DNA of 64,000 nt from Notospermus geniculatus (lineage: Eukaryota > Nemertea > Pilidiophora > Heteronemertea > Lineidae). The position numbers and the translations under genes were made by a program. Every line of letters starts with the position of its first letter. The first letter of the stretch is position 1. This document shows, in pieces, positions 1-10,648 of this stretch. The notes beneath the pieces are model-generated. The model worked only from the letters and a program-made list of their open reading frames with translations, was not told the DNA's origin and did no database searches. Location: the NCBI GenBank assembly GCA_002633025.1, contig NMRB01000821.1, positions 174,481-238,480 of the forward strand. Direction: 5' to 3'.

Positions 1-118
1 AATATTATTGCACAATATGGGGCCCAAATGGGTGGTCGTGTGCTTTTCGCATGATGGTAGAAGAAAGATTGGCAATGATATTGCCCATTGTGATATCCTC
101 ATATTGTGCAATAATATT
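1..118. repeat. Inverted repeat, 18-bp arms
   Basis: Bases 1-18 are the reverse complement of 101-118 (AATATTATTGCACAATAT). The 80-bp loop shows no gene. The left end may be cut by the window edge. The short open frame across it is a by-product. Confidence 0.7.
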
Positions 119-229
119 GATCGTGTATGGGCCGCTTAAGGGGGATTCTTTAGCCCCTTCCATTGCTATACAAAAGAGACGGTCACGGTTGACCACAATT
201 TTTGAATTCTTTTGATGACGTGCACAGGG

Positions 230-890
230 GAGAATTTAGTTCGAGCACTGGCCGCTGAATTTCTGGAAAGGTGTATAGGCCTAGTCTCTTTGTACCTTTG
301 GTATATCCTCTAGTAGTTAAATATTCGATATTACATGTACGTGTAGGCCTACTATAGCCTCTTATGCCTTTGGTATATCATCTGGTAGTACCAGTAGTCG
401 ATATTACATGTACCATAGTCTCTGTGCCTTTGCTACATTGTATATCCTCTGCTGGTAGTACTAATATGCGATATTACATGTAGGCCTACTATTTTAGTCT
501 CTTCGGTATATCCTAGTACACTGTAGTACTAATATTCGATATTACATGTACAAACTATAGTCTGTGCTATTGTATGTTTGTATTCGGCCATATACCCTAG
601 TTTCTCGTTGAAAAATAGAATCGGACTCAGATTCTGGGAGGACTTAGGTTCCTATCTCACTAACGCAATATTTTCCACCGTTGCCTTTTTCACATGCAAA
701 GACATTGTACGTTACACCAAGAAGGCACATGTACTTATATATTCTTGGTTATACTAATACCATATTGACAAGTAGAACTACATGTACATGTATAATCATT
801 CGTCGATTAGTGTAGATCAATAAATAAATTGTACCGAACCCTGCTTTTTTCACTCTGTCTTGTTTTCGATTTTAGCAGCGAGGCATATGG
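230..890 (+). repeat. 3' flank of a further upstream OAS-array unit
   Basis: This stretch repeats the order seen downstream of OAS-like copies 1 and 3: the GGTATATCCTCTGGTAGTA phrases, the CGATATTACATGTA phrases, the TATGTTTGTATTCGGCCATA phrase, the ATCGGACTCAGATTCT phrase and a TACTAATACCATA phrase (compare 7560-8130 and 20290-21110). No OAS reading frame precedes it inside the window, so the matching gene is either left of base 1 or lost. It marks the array as longer than the three visible copies. Confidence 0.6.
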
Positions 891-904
891 CCCCAGGCAA
901 CTTC

Positions 905-1087
905 CTTAAGTTAAGTGTAAAGGCGGTGACAGACTAGTGCGTACGCGACGCGGAGCGACGCGTTTTCTTTTGTGTTTTTGCGCTCCACTGCACATGGTGC
1001 TCAGTGGTGCCTGAAAACACAAAAGAAAACGCTTAGCTCCGCGCCGCGTCGCACTAGTCTGTCACCGGCTTTAAACTTACCCTTAAA
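905..1087. repeat. Long imperfect palindrome
   Basis: The left arm, including GGTGACAGACTAGTGCG near 924, is mirrored by CGCACTAGTCTGTCACC near 1050. Arms are about 75 bp around a short loop. No coding potential. It is probably a non-autonomous fold-back element. Confidence 0.75.
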
Positions 1088-1377
1088 GTGTAAGGATTTC
1101 ACTTTACCAAGTGCCATGCGTAAAGTGTATGCATAAAACAAACTAAGGGCATACTCAGATAAGGGGAACCCTTAACTAAAGTATTTCCAGGAATTGTGGT
1201 GTCAGCCAATGAAATTTCAGTATTCAAGGGGTTTCCCAGATTTCTAGTGTTATACTTAAGAAAGGTTTCTCAATGTAGGCTACATGTACATGAACATGAC
1301 TGCAGGCAATGCTGTAATGCACTTTTTAGCATGTTAGGAACTGTGTAAAATGGCTGTTAACGGTGGTAAAGAAAAAA

Positions 1378-1483
1378 GGGCCGTATGCATAAAACATCTT
1401 AAGTGTAAAATTTCCCTTATCTTTTGTTTGGAACAATAGTTTAAGGGAAATTTTACACTTAAGATGCTTTATGCATACGGCCC
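1378..1483. mobile_element. Palindromic MITE of the GGGCC...CATAAA end type
   Basis: It starts GGGCCGTATGCATAAAAC and ends with the reverse complement. The arms are about 45 bp and nearly perfect. The end motif recurs in other palindromes at 13646, 19601, 40282 and 53351, although their stems differ. Confidence 0.75.
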
Positions 1484-1497
1484 CAGACTGGTACCGT

Positions 1498-1632
1498 AGG
1501 TAGACGGTAAAAAAGACACTGGAAATAAAGACACCGGTAAAAAAGTCACAGGAATAAAAGACACTGGTAAAAACGTCACTGGAAAAAAGACACTGGTAAA
1601 AACGTCACTGGAAAAATAGACACTGGTACTCG
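1498..1632. repeat. Minisatellite, about 29-bp unit
   Basis: Direct repeats of a unit containing ACACTGGTAAAAACGTCACT follow one another with small changes. An antisense open frame of serine/valine/proline repeats is a shadow of this array. Confidence 0.75.
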
Positions 1633-2989
1633 AGATTCCTGAGCTTGTACTGTTAGCACAATAGGTGGATTGGACATGTTGTGTCAAGCTGAAATATGAC
1701 ACGGTTTTTGTTTTGGCTTAAATCAGCTGAGCAAAAATATCAGAGATAATGGGATTTCGGGAGTTGTGTACCCTCTGAATTGTGGGTCATTGTCAAGTGT
1801 GATTGCCTTCGTATAGCCTATACTCCATCCTGCAGGTGGTTTCCCATCTAAAGCTGTGATCACCACTGAAACAAGTGGCCTGTAAGCATTGGAGCGCAAT
1901 AAAAGTAGAGCAACCTGAAACTAACTAATATCTGACATTTTGAGTGCAAAACCCCTCATGTTTCCAAACTTACATGTAAATGTAGTTCATAGGTTTCAAT
2001 GTCGAAATTCTTGGATTAAATTGCCCCAGGCAGAGGCAGTCAATCCTTCTTCCCCGACTTAGCCCTCTTGTCATATTGCTCATATGGGGGCCGGGGGGGG
2101 GGGGGGTTATATGGGAAATCTTGCCTGAATTGTCCATTTCCTCATCATGCAACAATGAGTGNCCGGTTTTGATTTTTAGTCTCCTTCGTGCGTTTGGTCG
2201 CTCGACGGGCCTATTACATTTGGCGATTAGGTAAGAGACCACTGAGGCCGACCAGTAAAATCGACCAGTGCACCAAATGACCGCAAACGATGCGACTACT
2301 ATTCTTCCAACCGGATTTCCGATCACGCCGATCGATCGAGCGACCACTGAGGCTTGTCCCACGACTAGTCGGTAGGTCGGATGATCTACCGCAGACTAGG
2401 CGACAAAATCCACAAATTCCGGTCGTTATGGCAGTCGGCGGGGTAGTCTCCTTGAAAAAGTCGCTCGTGTGCGCCGCCCTTAAAGGGCACCGCACATTAG
2501 CGATTTTTTCGAGCGATTTTGTAGGAGACCGGCCTTGCGACCACAGAAGCGACTGAACATTTTTCAGTTTTTTTAGTTTTTGTTGACTTGTTTGCGACAA
2601 ATGCTTCTTTGGAAGATCAGTGATGTCGTGGATGACATCATTGATCGACCGCAAAGGTAATTATGGCAGGCGACGTAGTAGTCGCATCGGTAGTCGCCCC
2701 CATTTTAGTCGCCAGTGTGCGGAGCCCTTTAGGGAACTGTGACCACACTTAAAGTTAAGGGTGACTTTGAGGGTTTTACTAATCCAAGGTTGTGCTCAGT
2801 CAACTGTAAAGACTGTGGTTTGTGGTTTAATCATTGTGTTCACTTTATAAATGGTGTCTGTTGCAGGGGCCACTGCATAAAACAACTTGTATAAAAATCC
2901 CAAGCGATTCCCTTAGACCACCACTAAAGTGGAAATCTTAGTCTAAAGGAGATGCAGAAAGCTACTTTGGAATTGCTATAGGCTCATGG
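1633..2989. other. No gene seen; palindrome remnants
   Basis: I see no exon here. The stretch contains a poly-G tract at about 2091-2106, a single N at 2162, a small inverted repeat at about 2443-2545 and a fragment beginning GGGGCCACTGCATAAAAC at 2875 that resembles the end of the GGGCC palindromes. The single N is probably an assembly join. Confidence 0.5.
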
Positions 2990-3210
2990 AAAGTAAACCA
3001 ATTTACCCGAACATCATTAGGTCAGTTGACCAATAGGTGTCACTACGGTCCAATTCAATGCCCAGGGGAACCATTCATGGTTGATTGAGCACCAATCGGG
3101 AGAATGTTCTCTTTTATTGGTTAGCTAAAACTTTGCTGCCATCTTTTGACAATTAGTGTGGGTGGCCTGCTCCTTTATATTTTGGAGTCGGTCATAATTT
3201 TCAGCAAAGC
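2990..3210 (+). repeat. 5' flank of a relic OAS unit (unit 0)
   Basis: The phrases GGTTGATTGAGCACCAATC, AACTTTGCTGCCATCTTTTG and GAGTCGGTCATAATTTTCAG lie in the same order as upstream of OAS-like copies 1, 2 and 3 (about 4380, 9740-9870 and 16945-17025). No OAS frame follows; palindromes and a MITE occupy the place where it would be. Confidence 0.6.
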
Positions 3211-3269
3211 ACAGAGACTTGAGGCATGCATGGCAGGGGTGGTGGGTGTTTCCGAGGTCCAAAAGCACC

Positions 3270-3403
3270 CCACGGACAGTGCCCTGACCCCTGGGGTAAA
3301 ATACCCCAGAAATATGTATATATAATATATACATATTTCTGGGGTATTTTACCCCAGGGGTCAGGGCACTGTCCGTGGACAGTGCCCTGACCCCTGGGGT
3401 AAA
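3270..3403. repeat. Near-perfect 109-bp palindrome plus partial direct repeat
   Basis: Bases 3270-3378 read almost identically on both strands, centred near 3324 on TATATATAATATATA, with outer ends CCACGG/CCGTGG. Bases 3379-3403 then repeat the inner motif ACAGTGCCCTGACCCCTGGG once more in direct orientation. Confidence 0.85.
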
Positions 3404-3407
3404 AGAC

Positions 3408-3817
3408 AGGGTGTGTTTCAAAATTGGTCACCCAAGAAAATGGGGCAAAATTTAACTTTGAAATGATCACAAAGATTTGTGCCATTGATTTTTCAAAAAT
3501 CAAATGTAGTATTTGATAATATAGACCTTTGACTACTAGTATTAGTTTGTCCATCTGGGATGTACAGTGTACATTCATTTGAAGGGAGGGTATCAAACAA
3601 TATTGAGCTTTGCAGCAAAATCTATCGTTCCGTCCGACACCAAAACTACTTTCTGCTGTCAGACTTTAATTAGTTTGTAGTGCCATAATTTAGAGCGCCA
3701 TGATACCTAGATCTGACATGAATGTTGTAGAATTTTTAAGAAACAGCCTTTCACCAGTAGACAAAAGAATGGTGAATATTTTCTGGTGTCGGACGGAACA
3801 CTTTTTGAAACACACCC
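3408..3817. mobile_element. MITE with AGGGTGTGTTTC ends (copy A)
   Basis: It starts AGGGTGTGTTTCAAAA and ends with the matching inverted end. The interior is shared, in opposite orientation, with 23678-24109, for example the ATTTTCTTGGGTGACCAATT phrase and the GTCGGACGGAAC phrase. It has no coding capacity, so it is a non-autonomous DNA transposon. Confidence 0.8.
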
Positions 3818-4140
3818 GACAGTCATCATGTTGTTTAATTTTGAACAATTTCATTGGCAGGCAGGAGTTCAGTTTGATGTTTGATGTTTCCTTCTCAATC
3901 CATTTTTAACTTGAAATCTCTGTTAGATATCTTGCAACGTAAGAAATACAGTATACTACTGTGTCTGCAGACCTATTCAGATACCGGTGAAGTAAACACC
4001 TCTTTTGCCTAGTGTATATCCTCTGGCATACTGATAGTCGATATTACATGTACATATATTCTCCTTGTGCCTTTGGTATATCCTCTGGTAGTAGTAACAG
4101 TCGATATTAGTGAGGTTTCGCAAATAAATCTGGCGAAACA
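3818..4140 (+). repeat. 3' flank of relic OAS unit 0
   Basis: It carries the GAACAATTTCATTGGCAGGC and CCATTTTTAACTTGAAATCT phrases and the following CTCTTTTGCCTAGTGTATAT phrase found after the stop codons of copies 1 to 3 (7400-7600, 13545-13640, 20150-20350). No intact gene lies before it, so the unit has lost its OAS frame. Confidence 0.6.
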
Positions 4141-4359
4141 CGAAGTGCGAAATACGAAATTGGACTTCAACTTCATGACATACATGTAATTCTGGAGATG
4201 GTTGGTACCACAAATGTCCCTGCTGTTTCGTATCTACGAAGTGGAAACGAAAGATAAATTTCAAAGTTCAAAATACACCGTTACTCTATCGGTCTAACCA
4301 AAAATAGATCTAATTTTGGTCTAACAATAATACGCTAAACGACGCTCTTGCAGCAGGCG

Positions 4360-5727
4360 GTATTTGTGGTATTGGTCCGCTAGAACTTTGCTGCCATCTT
4401 TTGGCAATCAATGCGGCTGACTGCTCCTATTCACGACTGTTAGGAAGGGAATTCGCTAAAGAGGCGTCACCTTTTGGAGAACGGCTTCAACATGGGAAAG
4501 CCCTCCTAAAAATAGTACGGTGACGAAGCTAAATCGGCGCAGTCGACGCCTATCTCCAGAGCAGAGCCAATAGAATATTATTGACGACCGGAAGTAGTCA
4601 ATCTGGACATGCGCAGGAGGCCTCTACTGTAAATTTACCACACTTCAAATGCATTATTTGAAGTCGTCAGATCGAACTTCGGATAACCAATACTCAGCTG
4701 AGAAAAATGCCCTTCTCTTGTTCTCCGAAGTAGTGATTCTCCGAATCAGTTCCCATGAACCAAGTGTTTGTAACAGCTGCCAACCTCGCTCCTAGATTCA
4801 TTCGCCTGTCACAACATCCAGGTTTCCATCTTAGCCTACAAATGTAGGCGTATACGCATTAGCGGAAGAGTATTTGCATCGCTAAACGTACATTCGATGT
4901 ACGTGTACATGCTTGATCAATAAATTAGATTTATTAGCGGTGGTTCCCACTTTGAACATCCCACTCTGAACATCCCACTTTGAACTTCCCACTTTGAACA
5001 TCACACTTTGAACATCCCACTTTGAACATCCCACTTTGGACTTCCCTTTGTGATTCTAATGGAAACAACGTAGAAATTCCCTATTTGGACTTCCCACTTT
5101 GGACTTCCCTCCTTGAACATATCCCTCTTCGAGATTTTGGCGGAAAATACCGCCCATAAAATATAATACCATAGTGCATGAAAACCTAACAGACTGCTGC
5201 GTCCTTTTCGCGCTGTTTTCCACTGTCAGGATTAAGCCAGAGTTGGATTTGTGTGGCAAATGCATGCGACACCAATACCGGCGCTGACTTAGGAAAATCC
5301 TCTTCACCTGCACAGATTCATTGTCTACATGTGCCTGTATGGGCAACACTCGTCCCCAGCTGACGATGATGACGATCAACGACATCTGCGCAAAAAATTC
5401 CAGGATCCCGAATCCACAACGATAAATTTGAAATCAAATTCCCAGACTCCATTATCGACTGGTTTCGGATTCAGTCACAGTCTTGTTGCAATACCAAATA
5501 TTGTGCAATATTTCACTTCACCAGCGCATCTGTTTGGCAAGGATCGTGATTCCTCGTATGTGTCAAGCTGAGTCTTAATTGACGTCTGACTTCCCCACTG
5601 AACGGTTCACCTTGGATAGGCTTACCATCACTGGAGATAGAAATTCACGTCAGGATACAAATCCATCGCAGTAGTGTACGTTTGACTGGACTAAGCAGAT
5701 TTGGTGCAGGCCTACCGGTATCTCAAC
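4360..5727 (+). promoter_or_regulatory. Duplicated 5' flank of OAS-like copy 1
   Basis: This gene-free stretch is alignable in pieces with 9780-10648 and 16945-17899: the CTTTGCTGCCATCTT phrase, the CAGTTCCCATGA phrase, the CAGATTCA.TGTCTAC phrase, the GACGATCAACG phrase, the AATATTGTGCAA phrase, then GGATTCC context and the start codon. Any promoter shared by the copies should lie here. I could not identify a convincing TATA box or a defined immune enhancer site by eye. Confidence 0.5.
4943..5120. repeat. Minisatellite, CACTTTGAACATCCC unit
   Basis: About ten 15-16-bp units of CACTTTGAACATCCCA and the variant CACTTTGGACTTCCC run in tandem, broken once near 5050-5080. It lies in the 5' flank of copy 1 and is absent from the corresponding flanks of copies 2 and 3. 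Confidence 0.85.
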
Positions 5728-7069
5728 ATGGATTCCTACTTGACCCGACTGTCCAATGGACTCGCCCTGCCTCAGCGGCAAAAAGCGAAGGGATCACAGA
5801 TCATGGACAAGATCTTTCGGCTTTTCCAACACCAATCAAGGTTTTCTTTGGACAGATTGCGGCCATTTGGAGGACTGGCAAAGGCAACATCAGTTTGGTT
5901 TAAAGCGGACTATGACTGTGTTGTTTACGTGAATCGTGTGTCGCCTCCTTTCGTAGAGGTCAGCGACGAGTTTCAGGACATTTTGTTATTGAATTATGAC
6001 AACCTTGAGGAAAAGGACATCCAGTTAGGCCCTCAGCCTGAGGCTCTGCTCCAATTCACAATTGAATGACGTTGAATTTGACTTGCTCCCCGCAACAAAT
6101 ATGATACCGCCAGACAACACGTCACGTGACACCGTAAGAGTTCAGCATCGTGCGATGATGGAGAAGATTAAGAACTCGGACGACCCCAAGAAAGCTGCTG
6201 AAGAAAACAGCGCTGGCCTAGCTGAGGCATCCGTAGCGTTCGTCAAAATGCAGTCGGAGTTTGTCCACAGGGTTGCTAGGCTGGCGAAGTTCTGGAATAC
6301 CACGGTGTTCTACCCTAAGTTCGTAGCCGGTCGGTCGTCGATTATGGAGACGCTGGCGATCAAGGCGGGACAGGAGGAAGAAGAAGAAAACGAACACAAA
6401 CCTTCGATACTGAAGGCTTTCAGGCTCTTTCTTGACAAGGTCAGTAAAATCCGCAGCACCAATTTGGCCTTCTACGAGTTCTACAGCAAATTCGATGTGC
6501 CCCGTCACATCAGAAGTGCGCGCCCCCTACTGTTGGATCCCAGCAATCCTTATATAAACTTCCTTGACGGACTAACAGAAGATGCGGCGAGGGTGTTTCA
6601 AAGATGTGCAGATGAAACACGATGGCGCCTCACTATCGCTGAACGTGCCGGAGGAGTGCCCGTGTTTTGTGACATATTCGTACCTCAGCCTCCGATAAAG
6701 GACTTTCTAGATGAAATTGGCTTCAAGCAGTCAACAAGTTGGCTCTCGTCTTCTGCTTCTCGTTCCGATGAGGCTCCCCCGAAAATTACCATTCGCCGCC
6801 GCCCCGAGGCGTTGAAGCCTAGGGTCTTGGAAGGCATGAAGCTTGCGTTCACGGTGATTGCCGTACTAACGGGATTTGACGCTGAGAACAACACCACCGC
6901 TACCCATGGCAGTGCAAGGAAGAAGCAAGAAGACTACATTAGCAAAAACATCCTGGGTCTCAAACTGTCGCCCTGGGAGCCATCGAGCCTCTCCCACAAT
7001 GACTTTGACGTAACATTCGAGATACCTGATGGTGCTGATTACACCATCCTTAGTTTCGAAGTGGAGTAG
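5728..7069 (+). pseudogene. OAS-like nucleotidyltransferase, copy 1, frameshifted
   Basis: This copy is closely similar to the intact copy 2 over its whole length. The start codon at 5728 opens MDSYLTRLSNG. The frame runs through the DYD metal-binding pair (in KADYDCVVYVN), then breaks near 6065, where ATTGAATGACG has one more A than ATTGATGACG in copy 3. The first frame stops at once and the second frame carries VEFDLLPATN and everything after it to the stop at 7069. Without the extra base it would encode about 446 aa. Apart from that base all OAS hallmarks are kept, so the break is either very recent or an assembly/sequencing error. It is intronless. It lacks nothing else obvious, including the C-terminal extension. 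Confidence 0.75.
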
Positions 7070-7808
7070 GCCTAATGAACATGATATAGGCCTACGTATA
7101 TACGTTCAACAGAAACGGTTATTGGTTTATTCTTCTAGATAGACAAAAGTAGGTAGCATGTTGTAACTACAGTAGGTGTAAATGTCGTTTATTCCAGTGG
7201 AACATGGTACCCAGTATCAAGGGTTGTGACTGCCTGTAAGAGTCAGGGGTTAGGGTTAGGATTAGTAAGAAGGCTTTAGTGGTCAGGGGTAGGAGGCCAG
7301 GTATCAAGGGTTGTGGGATAGGGGTCAGGGTTAGGATTCAGAGTGGGCGTTATTCCTCCTTCAGCGTAAATACATGTACATGTAACACGGACAGGTCATC
7401 ATGTCGTTTAGTTTTGAACAGTTTCATCGGCGGGCAGGAGTTAATTTTGATGTTTGCTTGTGCTTCTCAATCCATTTTTAACTTGAAATCTCTGTTAAAT
7501 TTCTTGCAACATGTAAAAATATACTGCGTCTGCAAACCTATTCAGATATTGGTGTAGTAAAAACCTCTTTTGATGTGTGTTTCCTCTGGCAAAGCTAATA
7601 ATCGATTACAAGTCTTCTTGTGCCTTACTAGTGATAGTCGATATGGGGTCGATATCAGCATACATGTACGAACTATAGTCTCTGCTATTCTATGTTTGTA
7701 GGCTATTCGAAATATCATGTTTTCTACAGCCATATACCTTAACATTTCTCTTTGAAATAAGACTACTAGTATCACACCAACGCAATATTTTCCTCTGCAC
7801 AGTGGAAA

Positions 7809-8032
7809 ATACAGTAAACTCGAGTTTAAACCACCGGTTCATTATGTTCATAAGCACACCCAAAGTAGGGTCAGTTTCACCCTAGGCCTTAAGCAACTAT
7901 TCATTCCATCACGTGGTTGTGATCGTACAAGCAATTCCAGCCACTCAGCGTATAGTTGTTATGTTTTATTCACTCCCATTTCGACTGTGGGTGTGCTTAT
8001 GAACCGGTGGTTTAAACTCGAGTTTACTGTAT
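7809..8032. repeat. Inverted repeat, about 50-bp arms
   Basis: The left arm ATACAGTAAACTCGAGTTTA with CCACCGGTTCAT is mirrored at 7990-8032. The inner arm part AAGCACACCCA is mirrored at 7986-7999. The loop has no coding potential. Confidence 0.8.
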
Positions 8033-8580
8033 TGCGTTGGTGGTTGCATGCAAAGACAGTGTAGTACTGTATCATACTAATACCACACAGATAGGTACAT
8101 GTATATCGAATAGTGTCGATCAATAACTGTATCGAACTCCTGTTGTTGTTTTTGTTGTTGTTGTTGTTTTGTTAGTTTTTCCGATTTGACCTCGATCTAA
8201 GTTGGTACTGAGTCGTATACAAGTGTTTTGTTTCAACACACTTTACTTTAGATCCCTCGGCCATCTACGCCGACAGACACATACAAGCAAGTGAAGCTAG
8301 CAGATGTAGTCAGAAACTTGCCGTTGGTCTTACTCAGTGCCAAGGTGTAACATTGGCGAATGTTTCCGTGTGTCAGGGTTTCACCTTTGTTTGGGAAACG
8401 CTCTTAGACAGATCGACATGTTTCTCTCACAGAAACGACTGATCCTTTGTGTAGGAAGTTGGTCAGGACCTGGATGTCACTTTCATTTCAGTAGTTTTAA
8501 CACTAGTGGCACCTACTGAGGCAGTGGGTTGGTCCTCATTGAAAAGTCATGTGTCTCTGGATGTCAATTGAAAATACTTC

Positions 8581-9097
8581 ACTGTTAAAAATGTCTGTAA
8601 TGTCTGTAAATTTACAGCAGAATTTTCACTGCATGGTTGCTGTAAAATTCATTTTACTGCAAACTTCTGTTTTTTTTCTGGGAATTAACAGCAAGATTAC
8701 AGTTTCTCAGTTTTAAAGACAGCATTTTTTGTAGAATTTATACCCTTTTGCTGTCAAAATACAACAAACGGGTGCTGTCAAAATACAGAATAAGTGCTGT
8801 GTTACTCTGCTGCCAACATTTGCTGTAAAAAATTTTAACGGCAAAATTTTTACAGCAAATGCTGGCAACACAGCACTTTTCTGTATTTTGACAGCACCCG
8901 TTTGCTGTATTTTGACAGCAAAATGGTATAAATTCTACAAAAAATGCTGTCTTTAAAACTGAGAAACTGTAATCTTGCTGTTAATTCCCAGAAAAAAACA
9001 GCAGTTTGCAGTAAAATGAATTTTACAGCAACCATGCAGTGAAAATTCTGCTGTAAATTTACAGATACTGCCGTAAATTTACAGATATTTTTAACGG
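8581..9097. mobile_element. About 517-bp near-perfect palindromic element
   Basis: It opens ACTGTTAAAAATGTCTGTAA and closes with the mirrored TTTTTAACGG. Arms of about 240 bp meet near 8840 around AACGGCAAAATTTTT. The TGTAAATTTACAG motif recurs along it, as in 12149-13362, suggesting a related family of ACTGTTA-ended elements. Confidence 0.8.
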
Positions 9098-9141
9098 TAT
9101 AGATGTCGAACACTGCACTCCAAAATCTTTCCTATCATACA

Positions 9142-9499
9142 TACTTTATCCTCGTCTCTAAGAGGTCAGTCAAGAGTATTCATGACTAGGCCTTTGTTCC
9201 ATTCCATAATTGACGCCGGTGCGTCGTTCTTTGTTCGACCAATCAGAACGAGGAGGTTTGTTGGAATATTGTACTCACAATGACCTGGCAATGCCTAGAC
9301 TTGCTTAGAAAGTGTCACTTTCTGGACATTAATGACCGACCTCTTAGGCTTCCCTTACATTGAAGTATACGGTATACGAAAACACCGGTTAACAAAGGCA
9401 TTCCGAGGATTCACCACCGTGAAGCCATTGTTAACCGGCGTTTTCGTATACCGTACACTTCAATGTAAAGGAAGCCTTAGAGGCGAGGATAAAGTATAC
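9142..9499. repeat. Nested inverted repeats
   Basis: The outer arms (TACTTTATCCTCGTCTCTAA near 9142, mirrored near 9480-9499) enclose an inner palindrome at about 9345-9478 with arms containing TTACATTGAAGTATACGGTA and its mirror. This is probably one fold-back element inserted in another. Confidence 0.75.
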
Positions 9500-9521
9500 A
9501 CATGACATGCGGGTGCTTTAA

Positions 9522-9676
9522 AGGGCCTCTAGAGGCAGCCAGCATGGCAGGGGAAAACCACGGGGAAAACCCAGGTTGAATACCTCGTACCAGTGATTAT
9601 TACGTTAAAGTGGCGCCGCCTGGCCGAAGAACCGGTACTGATAGTAGCCTAATGGCGAGCTGCCTCTAGAGGCCCT
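9522..9676. mobile_element. TTAA-flanked MITE, copy A
   Basis: AGGGCCTCTAGAGGCAGC begins and GCTGCCTCTAGAGGCCCT ends the element, and both sides are flanked by TTAA. A second copy in the same orientation lies at 49664-49817 with the same interior (AACCCAGGTT, AAGTGGCGCCGCCT). TTAA targets are typical of piggyBac and Kolobok superfamilies; I cannot choose between them. Confidence 0.85.
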
Positions 9677-9721
9677 TTAACTGCGGGTGCTTTAACTCCA
9701 TCATTGTTATTTCGGACCTAT

Positions 9722-10648
9722 TCATGTGGCTAGCGGACCCATTCATGATTGATTGAGCACCAATCAGGAGAATGTTCCGTTGTGTTGGTCGGCAAGAACT
9801 GTGCTGCCATCTGTTGGCAATGAGCGCGGTTGACTGCTCCTATTGGAGTCGGTCATAATTTTCAGCAACTACTAAAAAGCAGTAGCCCTTTACATTCGTC
9901 GTACATGGGACTAGTATACTAGTAGGCCTAATTATTCCAATATTCCAAGTAGTGATTCGCCGAACCAGTTCCCATGAACAAAGCGTTTGACACAGCTGCC
10001 AACCTCGCTCCCACGGGACCACGTCTATATGTGGCCAGGTGTAGTGTAAATGAATGTACCTGTAAACCAGTGCCCGGGCCCGGGTGCCCGGGTTACAATA
10101 TGTTCTATTGTATCCTGAAAATATTGGTTTTTCTCCTCGTGCGGCTTATTCCGTCCTGCACAATAGGGTAGGGCACTGATTTATGGGGGGCAGTGAATTA
10201 AGTTACACCTGCGCTGACTTCAGAAAATCCTCTTCACGTTCACAGATTCACTATCTACCTGTGCCTACATGGCATGGCCTTACCTACAGAGCAACAGTAG
10301 TCGTGCCCAGCTGATGATGATGACGATCAACGAATCTGCGCAAGACTTTCTAGGATTCCCCGAATCCTCGATGGTAAATTTGGAGTCAAAGTCCCCGTCA
10401 CCGACAGTACTGTTGCAATACCAATATTGTGCAACATTTCACTCGACCAGGCCATCTGATTGGTAAGGAACGTGATTCCGCGGACGTGTCAAGCTCGGTC
10501 TTTACGTCTGACTTGCCCACTGAAAACGGTTCACCTACGATAGGCCTACCATCACTGGAGGTGCATGTAGAAATTCACGTCAGGATACAATTAATACATT
10601 GCAGTAGCGTACGTTCGACTGGAGGAAGCAGCTTTGGTGTATCTCAAC
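9722..10648 (+). promoter_or_regulatory. Duplicated 5' flank of OAS-like copy 2
   Basis: It corresponds to the 5' flanks of copies 1 and 3. The last 100 bases before the start codon (CGTACGTTCGACTGGAGGAA onward) are almost identical to copy 3. The start context CAACATGGA fits a eukaryotic initiation site. A CCCGGGCCCGGG-type hairpin occurs near 10072-10092. Confidence 0.5.

Larger units (their letters stand above)
7070..9721 (+). repeat. 3' flank of OAS unit 1
   Basis: After the stop codon come blocks also found after copies 2 and 3: ATGATATAGGCCTACGTA, the AGTCAGGGGTTAGGGTTAGG tract, the CCATTTTTAACTTGAAATCT block, the GTCTCTGCTATT block, and at 8340-8580 a block shared with 21710-23010 (CAGTAGTTTTAACACTAGTG and neighbours). 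There is no gene. Three palindromes and one MITE inserted here are listed separately. Confidence 0.65.

Noticed and set aside
10067-10171. Short + frame in the 5' flank of OAS copy 2
   Set aside because: Not conserved in the flanks of copies 1 and 3.
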